From assembly GCA_046153985.1 (NCBI GenBank), contig JBJXFD010000038.1:1-32116 (forward strand): a stretch of DNA of 32,116 bases, written 5' to 3'. The notes under the pieces are model-generated. The model was given only the letters and a program-made list of their open reading frames with translations, was not told where the DNA came from and ran no database searches. The stretch's first letter is position 1; every line of letters starts with the position of its first letter. This document shows, one piece after another, positions 7,864 through 16,522 of the stretch. The stretch is from JABWAJ01 sp046153985 (GTDB lineage: Bacteria; Bacteroidota; Bacteroidia; Chitinophagales; Saprospiraceae). A program made the translations under genes and the position numbers.

Positions 7864-9881
7864 ATGCATCAGCCTATTCAGACCTGACCGGATTAGACGC
7901 CTATCTCAGCGGAAAAAGCTCATACCTTGAAAATTTGACGCCTGCTGTTGCCATCGGTCTGCCTGCTGCGACAACAATTGCCGTGTTAAAGCAAAAATTA
8001 GGGACTGACCTGTTCGAAAAAGTAATCAACCCGGATTACACCCAGCCTTCTCCAATTGAACACCTGAACGACGGAAGCTGGCTGCGCACAACCAATATGG
8101 TGGGGGTGAACGTTCGCACCATCGGAAATTTCTGGAATTTAGTCAATTACCTGTTCACGGTTCCTGCCTGCCAGCAAGCGGTTCATTTGCTCCCTATTTG
8201 GGAGCCCGGGGTCGTAGCCAGCCTTTACGGCATGGCGAGCTGGCACATCAACCGGGAGTTTTTTAATCAGGAATTGGCGAATACCTTGCCGGAATTGGAC
8301 AGCGTTGAAAAACAACTCAAAGTTACCGTTAACCTGCTGCACGCCCTGGGCCGTGTGGTGGGCATGGATGTCATTCCGCATACCGATCGCTATTCAGAAA
8401 TTGTACTCGCCAATCCGGCTTTTTTTGAGTGGATGCAACGAAAAGGGGCGCACATTACCGATCACAGCGCACAACTTTACAAACGCGTTGAACAGCATAT
8501 TTATCAATGTTTGCAGGAACTCGGCCCGGCACACCCCGGGGCTATTTTGCCTGCGAATGCCTTGGAGTTTTTCAAGTTGCCCGAACCAACCCGCTGCCTG
8601 CTGCTGTTTGGCAATCAAAACAACGATTTTGCCCGCAATGAACGCCGGTCTGTTTTTATCCAGTACTTACACCAACAAGGCCTGGAACCTATGCCTGCAA
8701 CCATGGGGCCTCCTTACCGGGGCCTGGAAGTGGACATTGACGAAGCGGTAGCAAAAACGATTGCTGACGACGCCTGGCTGGATTATCGCATCATCAACGC
8801 CGGTCCGATGTCGAGGGTGTTTGGTCCGCTAACCCGTTATAAACTGTACGAAAACAAAAACGACAACCGCGATTGGGAATTTGATTTTGAGCGCCCCAAA
8901 ATTGAAGTCTGGAAATACGTGTGCAGCCAATACGCCGCCGTGCAACGGGCATACCATTTCGATTTCATGCGCGGAGATATGTCGCATGTGCAAATGCGAC
9001 CGGAAGGCGTGCCCGAAGTCGCGGACGAATATTACGACATCCATCGGGCAGTACTGCATGCGGTTCGGGAGGAAAAGCCCTGGTTTGCTTATTTTGCAGA
9101 AACCTTCCTCGCGCCGCCCGGAACGATGGCCTACGGCAGCGAAGAAGACCACCTTGACCTCTCGGAAGCAGACGCCACGCTTGGCGATTTGCAATCCATA
9201 ATCCTGGGCGAACCTGATTTCCTTCAAAACTTTCGGCTTTATCTCGATTTGTTGCATACGCGGGGCTTTGCGCCTTGTTTTACGCTAATGACCGGGGATA
9301 AGGACGATCCGCGGTTCGACAAGTTTTATCAGGCCGGAAATGAGGCACGGTTTTTTATGGGACTTTTTCTGACCGACATGCCGAGCTATATGGCGCTCGG
9401 GTTTGAATGCAGGGATCCACACCCCGAGCCGGCGCCCAACGAGCACTACACCAAACTGTATGTATTCCGCATGGAAGACGGGCCAAAGCGTACGCAGGGC
9501 CCCTATGTTTTTGGGAATAACCTGACCTTGTTCCAACGCCTGAACCGCATCCGAAATGAGGCTGAACGTTTGTTGCCCGGCCTTTCCAGCCCCCTTTCCT
9601 GGTTGACTCCACCTGATGCAACAGCTGCCCGGCAAGTTATGGCCTGGACGCATCAGGATCAAGGCGCCTATATCTTTGTGGTCAACGCCAACCTGCAACA
9701 AGCCGCCCAACGTGTCAAAATCCCTTGTCCAAATGCACCCGGTGTGAAGTTTCGGGTCATTTTTTCGGCGCTGGAAAATGAAGGAAATTACCTTATGCAA
9801 TTGACCTTTCATGATGGTTTGCTCCAAATTGAACAACTTGCAGCCGGAGAGGCGCTGATTCTACAAATTGATGACAATTAA
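7860..9881 (+). CDS. Divergent GH13-like alpha-amylase-superfamily protein
   Basis: 673 residues; its ATG overlaps the stop of the glycosyltransferase gene (ATGA). No signal peptide, so it is probably cytoplasmic. Degenerate versions of the four alpha-amylase motifs can be picked out: GMDVIPHTDR (I), FMRGDMSHV with putative nucleophile Asp373 (II), WFAYFAETF with putative acid Glu414 (III) and TLMTGDKDDP with Asp480 (IV). Motif spacing differs by one residue from canonical GH13 in I and II. The end (YIFVVNANLQQAAQRVKIPC, AGEALILQID) looks like a C-terminal beta domain. Motif I is somewhat like the maltosyltransferase-type subfamilies, but I cannot assign a subfamily. Pairing with a GT4 enzyme suggests synthesis or rearrangement of an alpha-glucoside or glucan; the reaction is unknown. 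Confidence 0.72.
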   Translation: MNASAYSDLTGLDAYLSGKSSYLENLTPAVAIGLPAATTIAVLKQKLGTDLFEKVINPDYTQPSPIEHLNDGSWLRTTNMVGVNVRTIGNFWNLVNYLFTVPACQQAVHLLPIWEPGVVASLYGMASWHINREFFNQELANTLPELDSVEKQLKVTVNLLHALGRVVGMDVIPHTDRYSEIVLANPAFFEWMQRKGAHITDHSAQLYKRVEQHIYQCLQELGPAHPGAILPANALEFFKLPEPTRCLLLFGNQNNDFARNERRSVFIQYLHQQGLEPMPATMGPPYRGLEVDIDEAVAKTIADDAWLDYRIINAGPMSRVFGPLTRYKLYENKNDNRDWEFDFERPKIEVWKYVCSQYAAVQRAYHFDFMRGDMSHVQMRPEGVPEVADEYYDIHRAVLHAVREEKPWFAYFAETFLAPPGTMAYGSEEDHLDLSEADATLGDLQSIILGEPDFLQNFRLYLDLLHTRGFAPCFTLMTGDKDDPRFDKFYQAGNEARFFMGLFLTDMPSYMALGFECRDPHPEPAPNEHYTKLYVFRMEDGPKRTQGPYVFGNNLTLFQRLNRIRNEAERLLPGLSSPLSWLTPPDATAARQVMAWTHQDQGAYIFVVNANLQQAAQRVKIPCPNAPGVKFRVIFSALENEGNYLMQLTFHDGLLQIEQLAAGEALILQIDDN

Positions 9882-9997
9882 TGTCAACGAGTCCCTGTTT
9901 TCCACAGTCAAAATAAAAACCAAAGTCGTTTGCTGTTGTTACACTGAATATTTTCAAGAAATTTTGATTGAGTTCAATAAGAGACCCATAGAAGGCC

Positions 9998-10019
9998 CCT
10001 GCTTATGCACCAAAGCAGG
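9998..10019. other. Short hairpin upstream of the cryptochrome gene
   Basis: CCTGCTT (9998-10004) pairs with AAGCAGG (10013-10019) over an 8-nt loop, ending 18 bp before the ATG at 10038. No U-run follows. It would lie in the cryptochrome leader and could affect translation, or it may be chance. Confidence 0.3.
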
Positions 10020-10037
10020 CTTCAAAAACAAAGCAAC

Positions 10038-11477
10038 ATGTATAAACGACGCGCTATAGTTTGGTTCAGGCAAGATTTGAGGCTGCACGACAACGAGGCG
10101 TTGTCTGATGCGCTGGCGAGTGCGGAAGAGGTGGCCATGGTATATGTTTTCGACGAACGCGTGTTTTCGGGTACGACCCGTTTTGGTTTTGCGAAAACAG
10201 GAAAATACCGCGCTCAGTTCATCATCGAGGCAGTACATGATTTGCGTCAATCTCTTCGCAAACTTGGCAGCGATCTGATCGTACGCGTTGGCAAACCGGA
10301 AACTGTTATTTTTGAATTGGCCAAAGAACTGAAAACAAGCTGGGTGTTTTGCAACCGGGAACGAACCCGCGAAGAAGTCAATGTGCAGGATGCGCTGGAG
10401 CAAAACCTTTGGTCAATTGGGCAGGAGGTTCGCTATTCAAGGGGCAAAATGTTGTATTACACTGCTGATTTGCCCTTCCCGGTAACCCATACGCCGGACA
10501 CTTTTACGCAGTTCAGGAAAGAGGTGGAACGCATCGTGCCGATCCGGGAACCTTTACCACCGCCCGAAAAACCTTTAGCCAAATTGGGGATTCCAATAAC
10601 AGCTGGCGACATACCCTCCATTGCCGATTTTGGCCATGAAGCCATCGAAAGTGATCCGCGAAGCGCATTGCAATTCAAAGGCGGCGAAACTGCCGCGCTT
10701 GAACGGCTCCAGTATTATTTTGGGGATAGCCAACTTGTAAAAACGTATAAAGAAACCCGCAATGAACTCATTGGCGGTGATTATTCCTCCAAGTTTTCCC
10801 CGTGGCTGGCACAGGGCTGTTTGTCTCCAAAAACCATTTATTACGAACTTCGGAGGTTTGAGCTGACGCACGGCGCAAATGAATCAACTTACTGGATATT
10901 TTTTGAATTGCTCTGGCGCGATTTTTTTCGCTTTATGGGCAAAAAGCACGGTAATAAAATCTTTCTGAGAGGGGGAACTTTAGGCGAGGCTTCCTCCCGC
11001 TTGCGCAACGACAAGCGCCTGCTGCAAAAATGGATAGATGGCGTTACCGGCGTCCCATTTATTGATGCCAATATGCGGGAGCTCAAACTCACGGGATTTA
11101 TGTCTAACCGGGGCCGGCAAAACGTGGCCAGTTTTTTGATAAAAGACTTGTTTGTGAACTGGCAAATGGGGGCTGAATATTTTGAATCCATGCTCATAGA
11201 CTACGACCCTTGCAGCAACTGGGGCAACTGGAATTATATAGCCGGCGTTGGCAGCGACCCGCGTGAAAATCGCTATTTCAACATCCTGACCCAGGCACGC
11301 CGCTATGATCCAAAAGGCGCTTACGTCAAACACTGGCTGCCCGAACTGATCAATGTGCCGCTTGAAAAAATTCACCGTCCTGACACCCTTTCTTTCGCCG
11401 AACAGGATTTGCACCATGTTAAATTAGGCGCCGATTACCCGGAAACGATGGTTGAAATGGAAAAGTGGGAACATTAA
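10038..11477 (+). CDS. Cryptochrome DASH
   Basis: 479 residues from the ATG at 10038. The N-terminal photolyase domain begins YKRRAIVWFRQDLRLHDNEA. The C-terminal FAD-binding domain contains ETRNELIGGDYSSKFSPWLA, GVPFIDANMRELKLTGFMSN and NWNYIAGVGSDPRENRYFN, which are the hallmarks of the DASH branch. DASH proteins bind FAD and usually an antenna folate; they repair cyclobutane dimers in single-stranded DNA and may also signal. The length is typical of bacterial members, with no C-terminal extension. It is 156 bp downstream of the GH13-like gene on the same strand, and its stop overlaps that of the convergent gene that follows. Confidence 0.95.
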   Translation: MYKRRAIVWFRQDLRLHDNEALSDALASAEEVAMVYVFDERVFSGTTRFGFAKTGKYRAQFIIEAVHDLRQSLRKLGSDLIVRVGKPETVIFELAKELKTSWVFCNRERTREEVNVQDALEQNLWSIGQEVRYSRGKMLYYTADLPFPVTHTPDTFTQFRKEVERIVPIREPLPPPEKPLAKLGIPITAGDIPSIADFGHEAIESDPRSALQFKGGETAALERLQYYFGDSQLVKTYKETRNELIGGDYSSKFSPWLAQGCLSPKTIYYELRRFELTHGANESTYWIFFELLWRDFFRFMGKKHGNKIFLRGGTLGEASSRLRNDKRLLQKWIDGVTGVPFIDANMRELKLTGFMSNRGRQNVASFLIKDLFVNWQMGAEYFESMLIDYDPCSNWGNWNYIAGVGSDPRENRYFNILTQARRYDPKGAYVKHWLPELINVPLEKIHRPDTLSFAEQDLHHVKLGADYPETMVEMEKWEH

Positions 11478-13018
11478 AAAACGGCTTCCTTTTTCCAGCT
11501 TTCGATGTTCTTGGTTTGACTGGAAAAATTGATACCCAATCCTACTACGGGTTTGCCTTTTTGCCACCAGGCCTGGTAATATTTTTTTTGCCGGATTTGA
11601 ATAAGCGCAGCCTCTGCTGTTTGATCTAATTTGAATTCGAGAATATAGATTCGATCATCGGTTTCTACCACACAGTCAGCTCGACCATCGCTGGTGCACA
11701 CTTCACTTTGCACCCGCAATCCCATATAGGTAAACAACAAATGAATGGCTGCGTGGTAAAACTTCTCGGGATACTTTTCATACAACTGGTAAGGCAGCCC
11801 GCTGAAGAGCGTCTGCAAAATGCGGATTACGCGCTCAATATCATCCTGCATAAAAGCCTGTTCCAGCTGCACCGCCATAGCTAAGCCCGCTCCTTTTTTT
11901 ACACCGCCAAATGCTTCCAGCAGGTAGGCCAACATAGAATTTTCAACCTCATAGTTGGGATAGTCTAAGGTGTACAATCCAAACTCATCTTTCGATTTTA
12001 TGGTCAGGTAGCCCGTCTGGTAGAGCAGGCCATACGCATTAAGATCCTCCAGGTCAAAAGAATCGAAGCTTTGTTCGCTTTGTGGTTGTAATTTGAATTC
12101 GTACAACCCTTCCGATTTTAAAACATTAATAAGGAAGGTGGGTGTGCCTGTAGCAAACCAGAAGTTTTTGAATTCACGCTCTGTGAAAAACAGGTTGGTC
12201 GAAACGGGGTTATAGACACTTTCGGCATTGGCAGAAAAACGATAGCCATTGTACCAATAACGGATTTTTTCCAACAATGCTGGCTTACTGAGCTGCAACT
12301 GCTCCGCCGTTTCTTCTAATTCTTCCGCAAAGTAGCTTTCCAATTCCGACTGGGTATAGCCCAGCATGGTCGCAAACCGGGTATTCATTGTGATATCCTG
12401 AAGGTTGTTCATTCCCGAAAAGATGCCAACTTTGGAAAACTTGCTCACCCCGGTCAGGAAGACAAACTCCAGGTAGCGGTCTGATTCTTTCAAAACGGAA
12501 TAGAACCCCTTGAGCAACTCCCGGTTTTCGTAAGCCTTCTTCAAATCTTTGCCTAAGTAATGCACGATCGGGGCGTCATATTCGTCAATGAGTACAACGA
12601 CTTTCTGTTCCTTTGCCAAAGCCTGAATCATTTCACGGAAGCGGTCCCTTGCAGTCGTGTGGGTCAATGATAACTGGTACCCCGTGGCAATTTCGAGTAG
12701 CCGTTCTGCCAAAGGTTCTTCAAGACCCCGTTGCTCAAAATTGATGTCTTTGAAAGAGATCCGGATCACCGGATGCTTTTTGTTCCAGTCCCATTTTTGC
12801 TCAATCCAAAGGCCTTCAAACAAGGTTTTATTGCCAGTGTACAACTCTTGTAAAGTTGCAATAGTGATAGACTTGCCAAACCGACGGGGTCGCGAGAGGA
12901 AAAAATATTTTCCGCTGGTACATAGTTCAAAAACGTACCTTGTTTTATCAATGTACTTATAACCTTCGGAAATAATGGTGCGAAAATCCTGTAGTCCGAT
13001 CGGGAGTCTTTTGGACAT
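11474..13018 (-). CDS. AAA-ATPase-like / PD-(D/E)XK nuclease-like protein
   Basis: 514 residues. The N-terminal ATPase-like domain has FLSRPRRFGKSITIATLQEL (P-loop variant RRFGKS at about 45-50), a Walker B strand VVVLIDEYDAP and the family marker FVFLTGVSKFSKV. The C-terminal nuclease-like domain has GRADCVVETDDRIYILEFKL, providing the D...E-x-K triad. Proteins of this architecture are multicopy in Bacteroidota and their role is unknown; mobile or defence functions have been suggested. The gene is convergent with the cryptochrome: the TTAA at 11474-11477 holds both stop codons. It has its own upstream promoter and no partner gene. Confidence 0.9.
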   Translation of the reverse strand: MSKRLPIGLQDFRTIISEGYKYIDKTRYVFELCTSGKYFFLSRPRRFGKSITIATLQELYTGNKTLFEGLWIEQKWDWNKKHPVIRISFKDINFEQRGLEEPLAERLLEIATGYQLSLTHTTARDRFREMIQALAKEQKVVVLIDEYDAPIVHYLGKDLKKAYENRELLKGFYSVLKESDRYLEFVFLTGVSKFSKVGIFSGMNNLQDITMNTRFATMLGYTQSELESYFAEELEETAEQLQLSKPALLEKIRYWYNGYRFSANAESVYNPVSTNLFFTEREFKNFWFATGTPTFLINVLKSEGLYEFKLQPQSEQSFDSFDLEDLNAYGLLYQTGYLTIKSKDEFGLYTLDYPNYEVENSMLAYLLEAFGGVKKGAGLAMAVQLEQAFMQDDIERVIRILQTLFSGLPYQLYEKYPEKFYHAAIHLLFTYMGLRVQSEVCTSDGRADCVVETDDRIYILEFKLDQTAEAALIQIRQKKYYQAWWQKGKPVVGLGINFSSQTKNIESWKKEAVF

Positions 13019-13037
13019 AGCGAGAAATTATTTACCG

Positions 13038-13045
13038 CAAATATA
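13038..13045 (-). promoter_or_regulatory. -7 box of the ATPase/nuclease-like gene
   Basis: On the minus strand this reads TATATTTG, an exact TAnnTTTG, 20 bp before the ATG at 13018. No clear TTG lies 20 bp upstream, so the -33 element is weak. The leader would be very short. Confidence 0.5.
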
Positions 13046-13136
13046 CAAAAAATGCTTGCATTCGGTTAAAGGAAGGGCCCTGAACGGCTTATAGAACTCT
13101 CTGAATAAGGGGGTCAAAGTTGCGGGTTCACATAAC

Positions 13137-13169
13137 AAAAAATGCTTGCCAGTTCAGCCTGGCAAGCAT
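13137..13169 (-). terminator. Rho-independent terminator after the porin gene
   Basis: ATGCTTGCCAG (13142-13152) pairs with CTGGCAAGCAT (13159-13169), an 11-bp perfect stem with a 6-nt loop. On the minus strand the stem is followed by a run of T. It lies 30 bp beyond the porin stop at 13199. Confidence 0.8.
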
Positions 13170-13198
13170 CTGTTAATATCTGTTTTCCTTCAAAATGT

Positions 13199-14290
13199 CT
13201 AAAATTTATACACCGCGGCCACCAGCAAACTGGTGCTGGTATCGGTTGGCTTATCGGGCGTATTGAAGAAGATTTGCTCTGAAGCTTTTTCGAAGCGGAT
13301 TTCCGGGATGACCGTCAGGCCCTCAACTTTAAAATTGGCCGATAAGGTAGCAGCTAAGACATTGCCACCCGCCGGTGCTGCGCCGAAGACGTTGAGTTGT
13401 TTAGCGTCGTCGAAATATTCCGTTCTGAGAGTCATCCAAAAGTGTTCGCTAAGGTCTGCATTGAGATAAAGTGCAGCGCCAAACCACTGCAGGCCATCGC
13501 CGAAATCGTCTTCCGACCCGGTTTTAAACTGCACGTTGGAAATGGTGCCGTTGACGCCCAAACTGAATTTGCCGCCCAGGGCTGCCAAAACTACCAGGTC
13601 CAACTGGTTCACCAATACAGAATCGGTTGGTTTGCCGCCCTGATAATTCAGATAAGCTTTCAACGCATCATCTTTAGTTGCCGTGCTGAGTTGTCCGATG
13701 ATGTATTTATTGCTCAGGGTTGTAGACTTCAGATCGGTCGGATTGGCAATACCCAGCATAAGTCCGGTTTTGCCAAAAGTTTTTTCTGCCTTGATGCCTG
13801 TGTGAAAAAACGGTCCATAGGAAAACATGTAGGACATGCTGTAATTCCGGTTGGCGTAGGCATCTACTAATTCATAGCCCACATGGGTTGCCCAACTTCC
13901 GGCGGTGATTTTCAAGCCGTTTTTAAAGGCATAAGAAAGGTATAATTGTTTGATAATGAACCGCGTTTTGTCGTCGGCGTAGGAAAAATCTTCTGCGCGT
14001 TTTCCGAATCCGACATCGGCGACCATCCCTACTTTTCCGATGGAATGCTCCGCTTTCAGGGAAATCATTCCCAGTTCAAAAGAGTTGTGCGAATTGGTGA
14101 AGCTGGTTTTGTTGTTCGCAGCCATTTCTCCGAAATCGAAGCGGTAATAAGCGTCTGCAGAACCAGAAAATACAAGGGCTGGCGCAATAACCGCCGTGGT
14201 AGTATCAGCTGCGGGAGCAGCATCCTGAGCATGTGATGCAGTGGACAGGCAAAAAAATGCCAGGCCTGTTGCAAAGATTTTTTGTAACAT
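13199..14290 (-). CDS. Outer-membrane beta-barrel porin (OmpL-like)
   Basis: 363 residues from the ATG at 14290; a TTG at 14296 adds only two. A signal peptide (MLQKIFATGLAFFCLSTASH) ends at AQD. The mature protein alternates short beta-strands and turns, for example FSGSADAYYRFDFGEMA, GLKITAGSWATHVGYE and EHFWMTLRTEYFDDAKQ, and ends VAAVYKF with a C-terminal aromatic, as outer-membrane barrels do. It resembles the putative beta-barrel porin-2 family. It follows the ammonium transporter gene by 92 bp on the same strand, so it may supply outer-membrane passage for ammonium or amines. That role is inferred only from position. Confidence 0.82.
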   Translation of the reverse strand: MLQKIFATGLAFFCLSTASHAQDAAPAADTTTAVIAPALVFSGSADAYYRFDFGEMAANNKTSFTNSHNSFELGMISLKAEHSIGKVGMVADVGFGKRAEDFSYADDKTRFIIKQLYLSYAFKNGLKITAGSWATHVGYELVDAYANRNYSMSYMFSYGPFFHTGIKAEKTFGKTGLMLGIANPTDLKSTTLSNKYIIGQLSTATKDDALKAYLNYQGGKPTDSVLVNQLDLVVLAALGGKFSLGVNGTISNVQFKTGSEDDFGDGLQWFGAALYLNADLSEHFWMTLRTEYFDDAKQLNVFGAAPAGGNVLAATLSANFKVEGLTVIPEIRFEKASEQIFFNTPDKPTDTSTSLLVAAVYKF

Positions 14291-14320
14291 TGTCAATCAT
14301 TTTATGGAAGTGAAATGATA

Positions 14321-14365
14321 GGTACGGCCATCGGTTTGTACCAGAAACCGAATGAAGGCCGTACC
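14321..14365. other. Intercistronic stem-loop between transporter and porin genes
   Basis: GGTACGGCC (14321-14329) pairs with GGCCGTACC (14357-14365), and an inner TCGGTTT (14331-14337) pairs with AAACCGA (14345-14351). The T-run lies on the plus-strand side, opposite to the direction of both genes. It is therefore not a standard terminator for the leftward transcript and may instead be a processing or attenuation element. Confidence 0.55.
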
Positions 14366-14382
14366 TTTTTATTCAGCATTAG

Positions 14383-15774
14383 TTAATCAGCGTAAGCCGG
14401 AACTTCTGCAAGTTTGCCGTTGGACTGCGGCACCAGAAGTGTTCCCTGCACGTATTTTTCGTCGTGTTGGGAAGCGTCCAATCCGATTTCTTCATCTTCA
14501 GAACTGACGCGCATCGGTTCGATCCAGTTGATGAGTTTAAAAATTAGAAATGAGACGATCGTGCTGTAACCTGCGGCGATCACCAATCCCATTAACTGCT
14601 TGAGAAAGAATGCGTAGTTGCCGTAGAAAAGCCCTTCAGCGCCAGCACTATTCACAGTGGTGGTGGCAAAAATTCCGGTAAACAGCATCCCCGCCATGCC
14701 GCCAATGCCATGGCATGGGAATACATCCAGGGTATCGTCCAACTTTAGCTTCGACTTGTAGTAGACCGCGATATTGGAAATGACAGCCGACGCAACGCCG
14801 ATAAAAATACTGGCAGGAATGGAGACAAAGCCTGCACCCGGTGTGATGGCAACGAGGCCAACCACTGCGCCGATACAGAAGCCCAGTACGGAAGGTTTTT
14901 TGCCTTTTAGCACATCAAAAAACATCCACGACAAGCCGGCAGCCGCTGCAGCCGTATTGGTGGTCGCAAAAGCGGATACCGCCAATCCATTCGCGCCCAA
15001 AGCTGAACCCGCATTAAATCCGAACCAACCAAACCAGAGCAAACCGGTTCCGATCAGGACGTAAGGAATATTCGCAGGCGGAATCTCCTGATTGTCGAGG
15101 TGGACAATCCGGCGCTTTAATGCTAAGGCGCCCATAAGCGCTGCGCATCCGGCGGAAATATGAACAACGGTTCCTCCGGCGAAATCGAGTACGCCCAATT
15201 TGAACAGGAAGCCTTCCGGGTGCCAGGTCCAGTGTGCTAATGGCGCATACACCAAAAGGCTGAACAAGACAATAAAAAGGGTGTAGGATCTGAAGCGAAT
15301 GCGCTCGGCTACAGCGCCTACGACCAGCCCGGGCGTAATGATGGCAAACATGAGCTGGAATAAAGCAAACAGCGCAAGGGGAATGGTTGGCGCCAGGCTC
15401 CAGGGTGCTCCGGAGGTTACATCTTTAAAAAACCGGAAGGTCATCGGGTTGCCGATTACCCCGCCGATACTTTCTCCAAAGGCTAAGCTAAAGCCGACCG
15501 CAATCCACAGAACACTGACCACACCGGCAGCCACTACACTTTTGATCATTGTGGAAATCACGTTTTTCCGATGCACCATGCCGCCATAAAAAAAGGCAAG
15601 GCCGGGCGTCATCAAAAAAACAAGTGCCGTTGCTACAATGATCCACGCAATGTCGGCAGCATTGTACTTGCCGTCGTCGGTATAACTTGGAAGGTTTGGA
15701 GCAAAGATCGCAATCACTGCCACAAGGGCCAGCAGTGAAAACGGAACAGCTTGTTTGAGTGTGATTTTTTTCAT
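14383..15774 (-). CDS. amt: Ammonium transporter (Amt family)
   Basis: 463 residues with about eleven membrane segments after a short hydrophobic leader. The family motifs are clear: GLAFFYGGMVHRKN, FDFAGG-type DFAGGTVVHISAGCAAL with the first pore histidine, and FPCHGIGGMAGMLFTGIFA with the second. The cytoplasmic tail has EDEEIGLDASQHDEKY, the conserved Amt C-terminal region through which PII proteins act. It moves ammonium across the inner membrane. No glnK/PII gene lies beside it, unlike the usual arrangement, so the regulator must be elsewhere. A hairpin (15810-15832) lies in its upstream region. Confidence 0.96.
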   Translation of the reverse strand: MKKITLKQAVPFSLLALVAVIAIFAPNLPSYTDDGKYNAADIAWIIVATALVFLMTPGLAFFYGGMVHRKNVISTMIKSVVAAGVVSVLWIAVGFSLAFGESIGGVIGNPMTFRFFKDVTSGAPWSLAPTIPLALFALFQLMFAIITPGLVVGAVAERIRFRSYTLFIVLFSLLVYAPLAHWTWHPEGFLFKLGVLDFAGGTVVHISAGCAALMGALALKRRIVHLDNQEIPPANIPYVLIGTGLLWFGWFGFNAGSALGANGLAVSAFATTNTAAAAAGLSWMFFDVLKGKKPSVLGFCIGAVVGLVAITPGAGFVSIPASIFIGVASAVISNIAVYYKSKLKLDDTLDVFPCHGIGGMAGMLFTGIFATTTVNSAGAEGLFYGNYAFFLKQLMGLVIAAGYSTIVSFLIFKLINWIEPMRVSSEDEEIGLDASQHDEKYVQGTLLVPQSNGKLAEVPAYAD

Positions 15775-16205
15775 GATGTTATGTTTAGTTAAAAAATAGA
15801 CTATCCAGTCCGGCTTGCAGCAGCAAGCCCGGCACGAGTAATTTTACAGACAAAAAATTTGGCAAATTCTCCGTTAGGAGAGTGTGGCGTAATCGTGGAA
15901 TATTTCCTTTATTGGAATGAATCGAATTACGCAAAACGATTGTTTGCAATCTATGATTTGTGGCAACATTATTTGGTAGGACTATGTAAAATTATACCGC
16001 GTTTAGAAAGTTGGTATCATCAAAAACCTACTTTTTTTTATCGAAATGAGATAAGATGAATAATTCGGTAATTTATTCCGAACGAGCAATTATATATGAA
16101 TAGATTCTGCATTCGGCGAAATATGATTCTGAATTGCGGTACTCAATTTTAGCCCTTTTTGAAGCTTTCATCCCAATAAACCAAAAACAAGGAGCTCCTT
16201 AAGAT
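15775..16205. other. AT-rich intergenic region upstream of amt
   Basis: I find no convincing gene here. It contains a hairpin at 15810-15832 (GCTTGC/GCAAGC extended by CCGG/CCGG with one bulge), which lies in the probable amt leader. Two small hairpins are at 15868-15881 (TCTCC/GGAGA) and 15938-15951 (GATTG/CAATC). No exact TAnnTTTG box points toward amt. The rest is clearly more AT-rich than its neighbours. Confidence 0.5.
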
Positions 16206-16271
16206 AAAAAAATCCAGTCGACAACTGGCGCCGGCTGGATTTTGGGTGCGAAAAAAAGCAGGGCTTTTCGC
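16206..16271 (-). terminator. Two tandem hairpins after the small membrane-protein gene
   Basis: Reading leftward, the first hairpin is 16271-16248 (GCGAAAA against TTTTCGC, with an inner GC/GC), only 6 bp after the small gene's stop. The second is CTGGATTTT (16235-16243) with AAAATCCAG (16209-16217); on the minus strand it ends in seven T residues. The second is a good rho-independent terminator for the leftward operon. Confidence 0.75.
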
Positions 16272-16277
16272 AAGTGG

Positions 16278-16409
16278 TTACCCGTTTGTAAACACAAAAT
16301 AGACGAGTAAGATCAGCGCAATGGTCACCCCTACGATGACGTACATTGCTTTTTTTGCACTTTCATGCTGACGCTTATCCGCAATCAGCTTCCTTTTAGT
16401 TTTTGCCAT
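16278..16409 (-). CDS. Small single-pass membrane protein (43 residues)
   Basis: The frame runs from the ATG at 16409 to TAA at 16278. The product starts MAKTKRKLIADKRQHESAKK, a strongly basic and soluble segment. It then has one clean membrane helix, AMYVIVGVTIALILLVYFVF, and ends TNG. The positive N-terminus predicts an N-in orientation. Terminator hairpins directly after the stop, and an exact -7 box (TATTTTTG) about 80 bp upstream on the same strand, support a real gene. It lies 114 bp downstream of the helicase gene. I do not recognise a family; small proteins of this kind often regulate membrane complexes, but no function can be assigned. Confidence 0.68.
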   Translation of the reverse strand: MAKTKRKLIADKRQHESAKKAMYVIVGVTIALILLVYFVFTNG

Positions 16410-16486
16410 AATCAGATCCTGTTTTTCGCTTGCTGTGAAAAATTTCCTATCCTGCAAATAAAGGTACTAAGCGCATCTCTACCGGG

Positions 16487-16494
16487 CAAAAATA
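16487..16494 (-). promoter_or_regulatory. Possible -7 box for the small membrane-protein gene
   Basis: The minus strand reads TATTTTTG, matching TAnnTTTG, between the helicase stop and the small gene. No TTG is found at the expected -33 distance, so the small gene may instead be read through from the helicase. Confidence 0.35.
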
Positions 16495-16522
16495 TTGCCA
16501 AAAAAATCATGGCTTGCCCATT

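Noticed and set aside
9868..10059. Short open frame between the GH13-like and cryptochrome genes
   Set aside because: It overlaps both neighbours' ends, has no recognisable domain and contains the leader hairpin of the cryptochrome gene.
15859..16059. A 66-codon plus-strand open frame in the AT-rich gap
   Set aside because: It needs a TTG start, has no recognisable domain and no clear promoter, and lies in AT-rich DNA with small hairpins.
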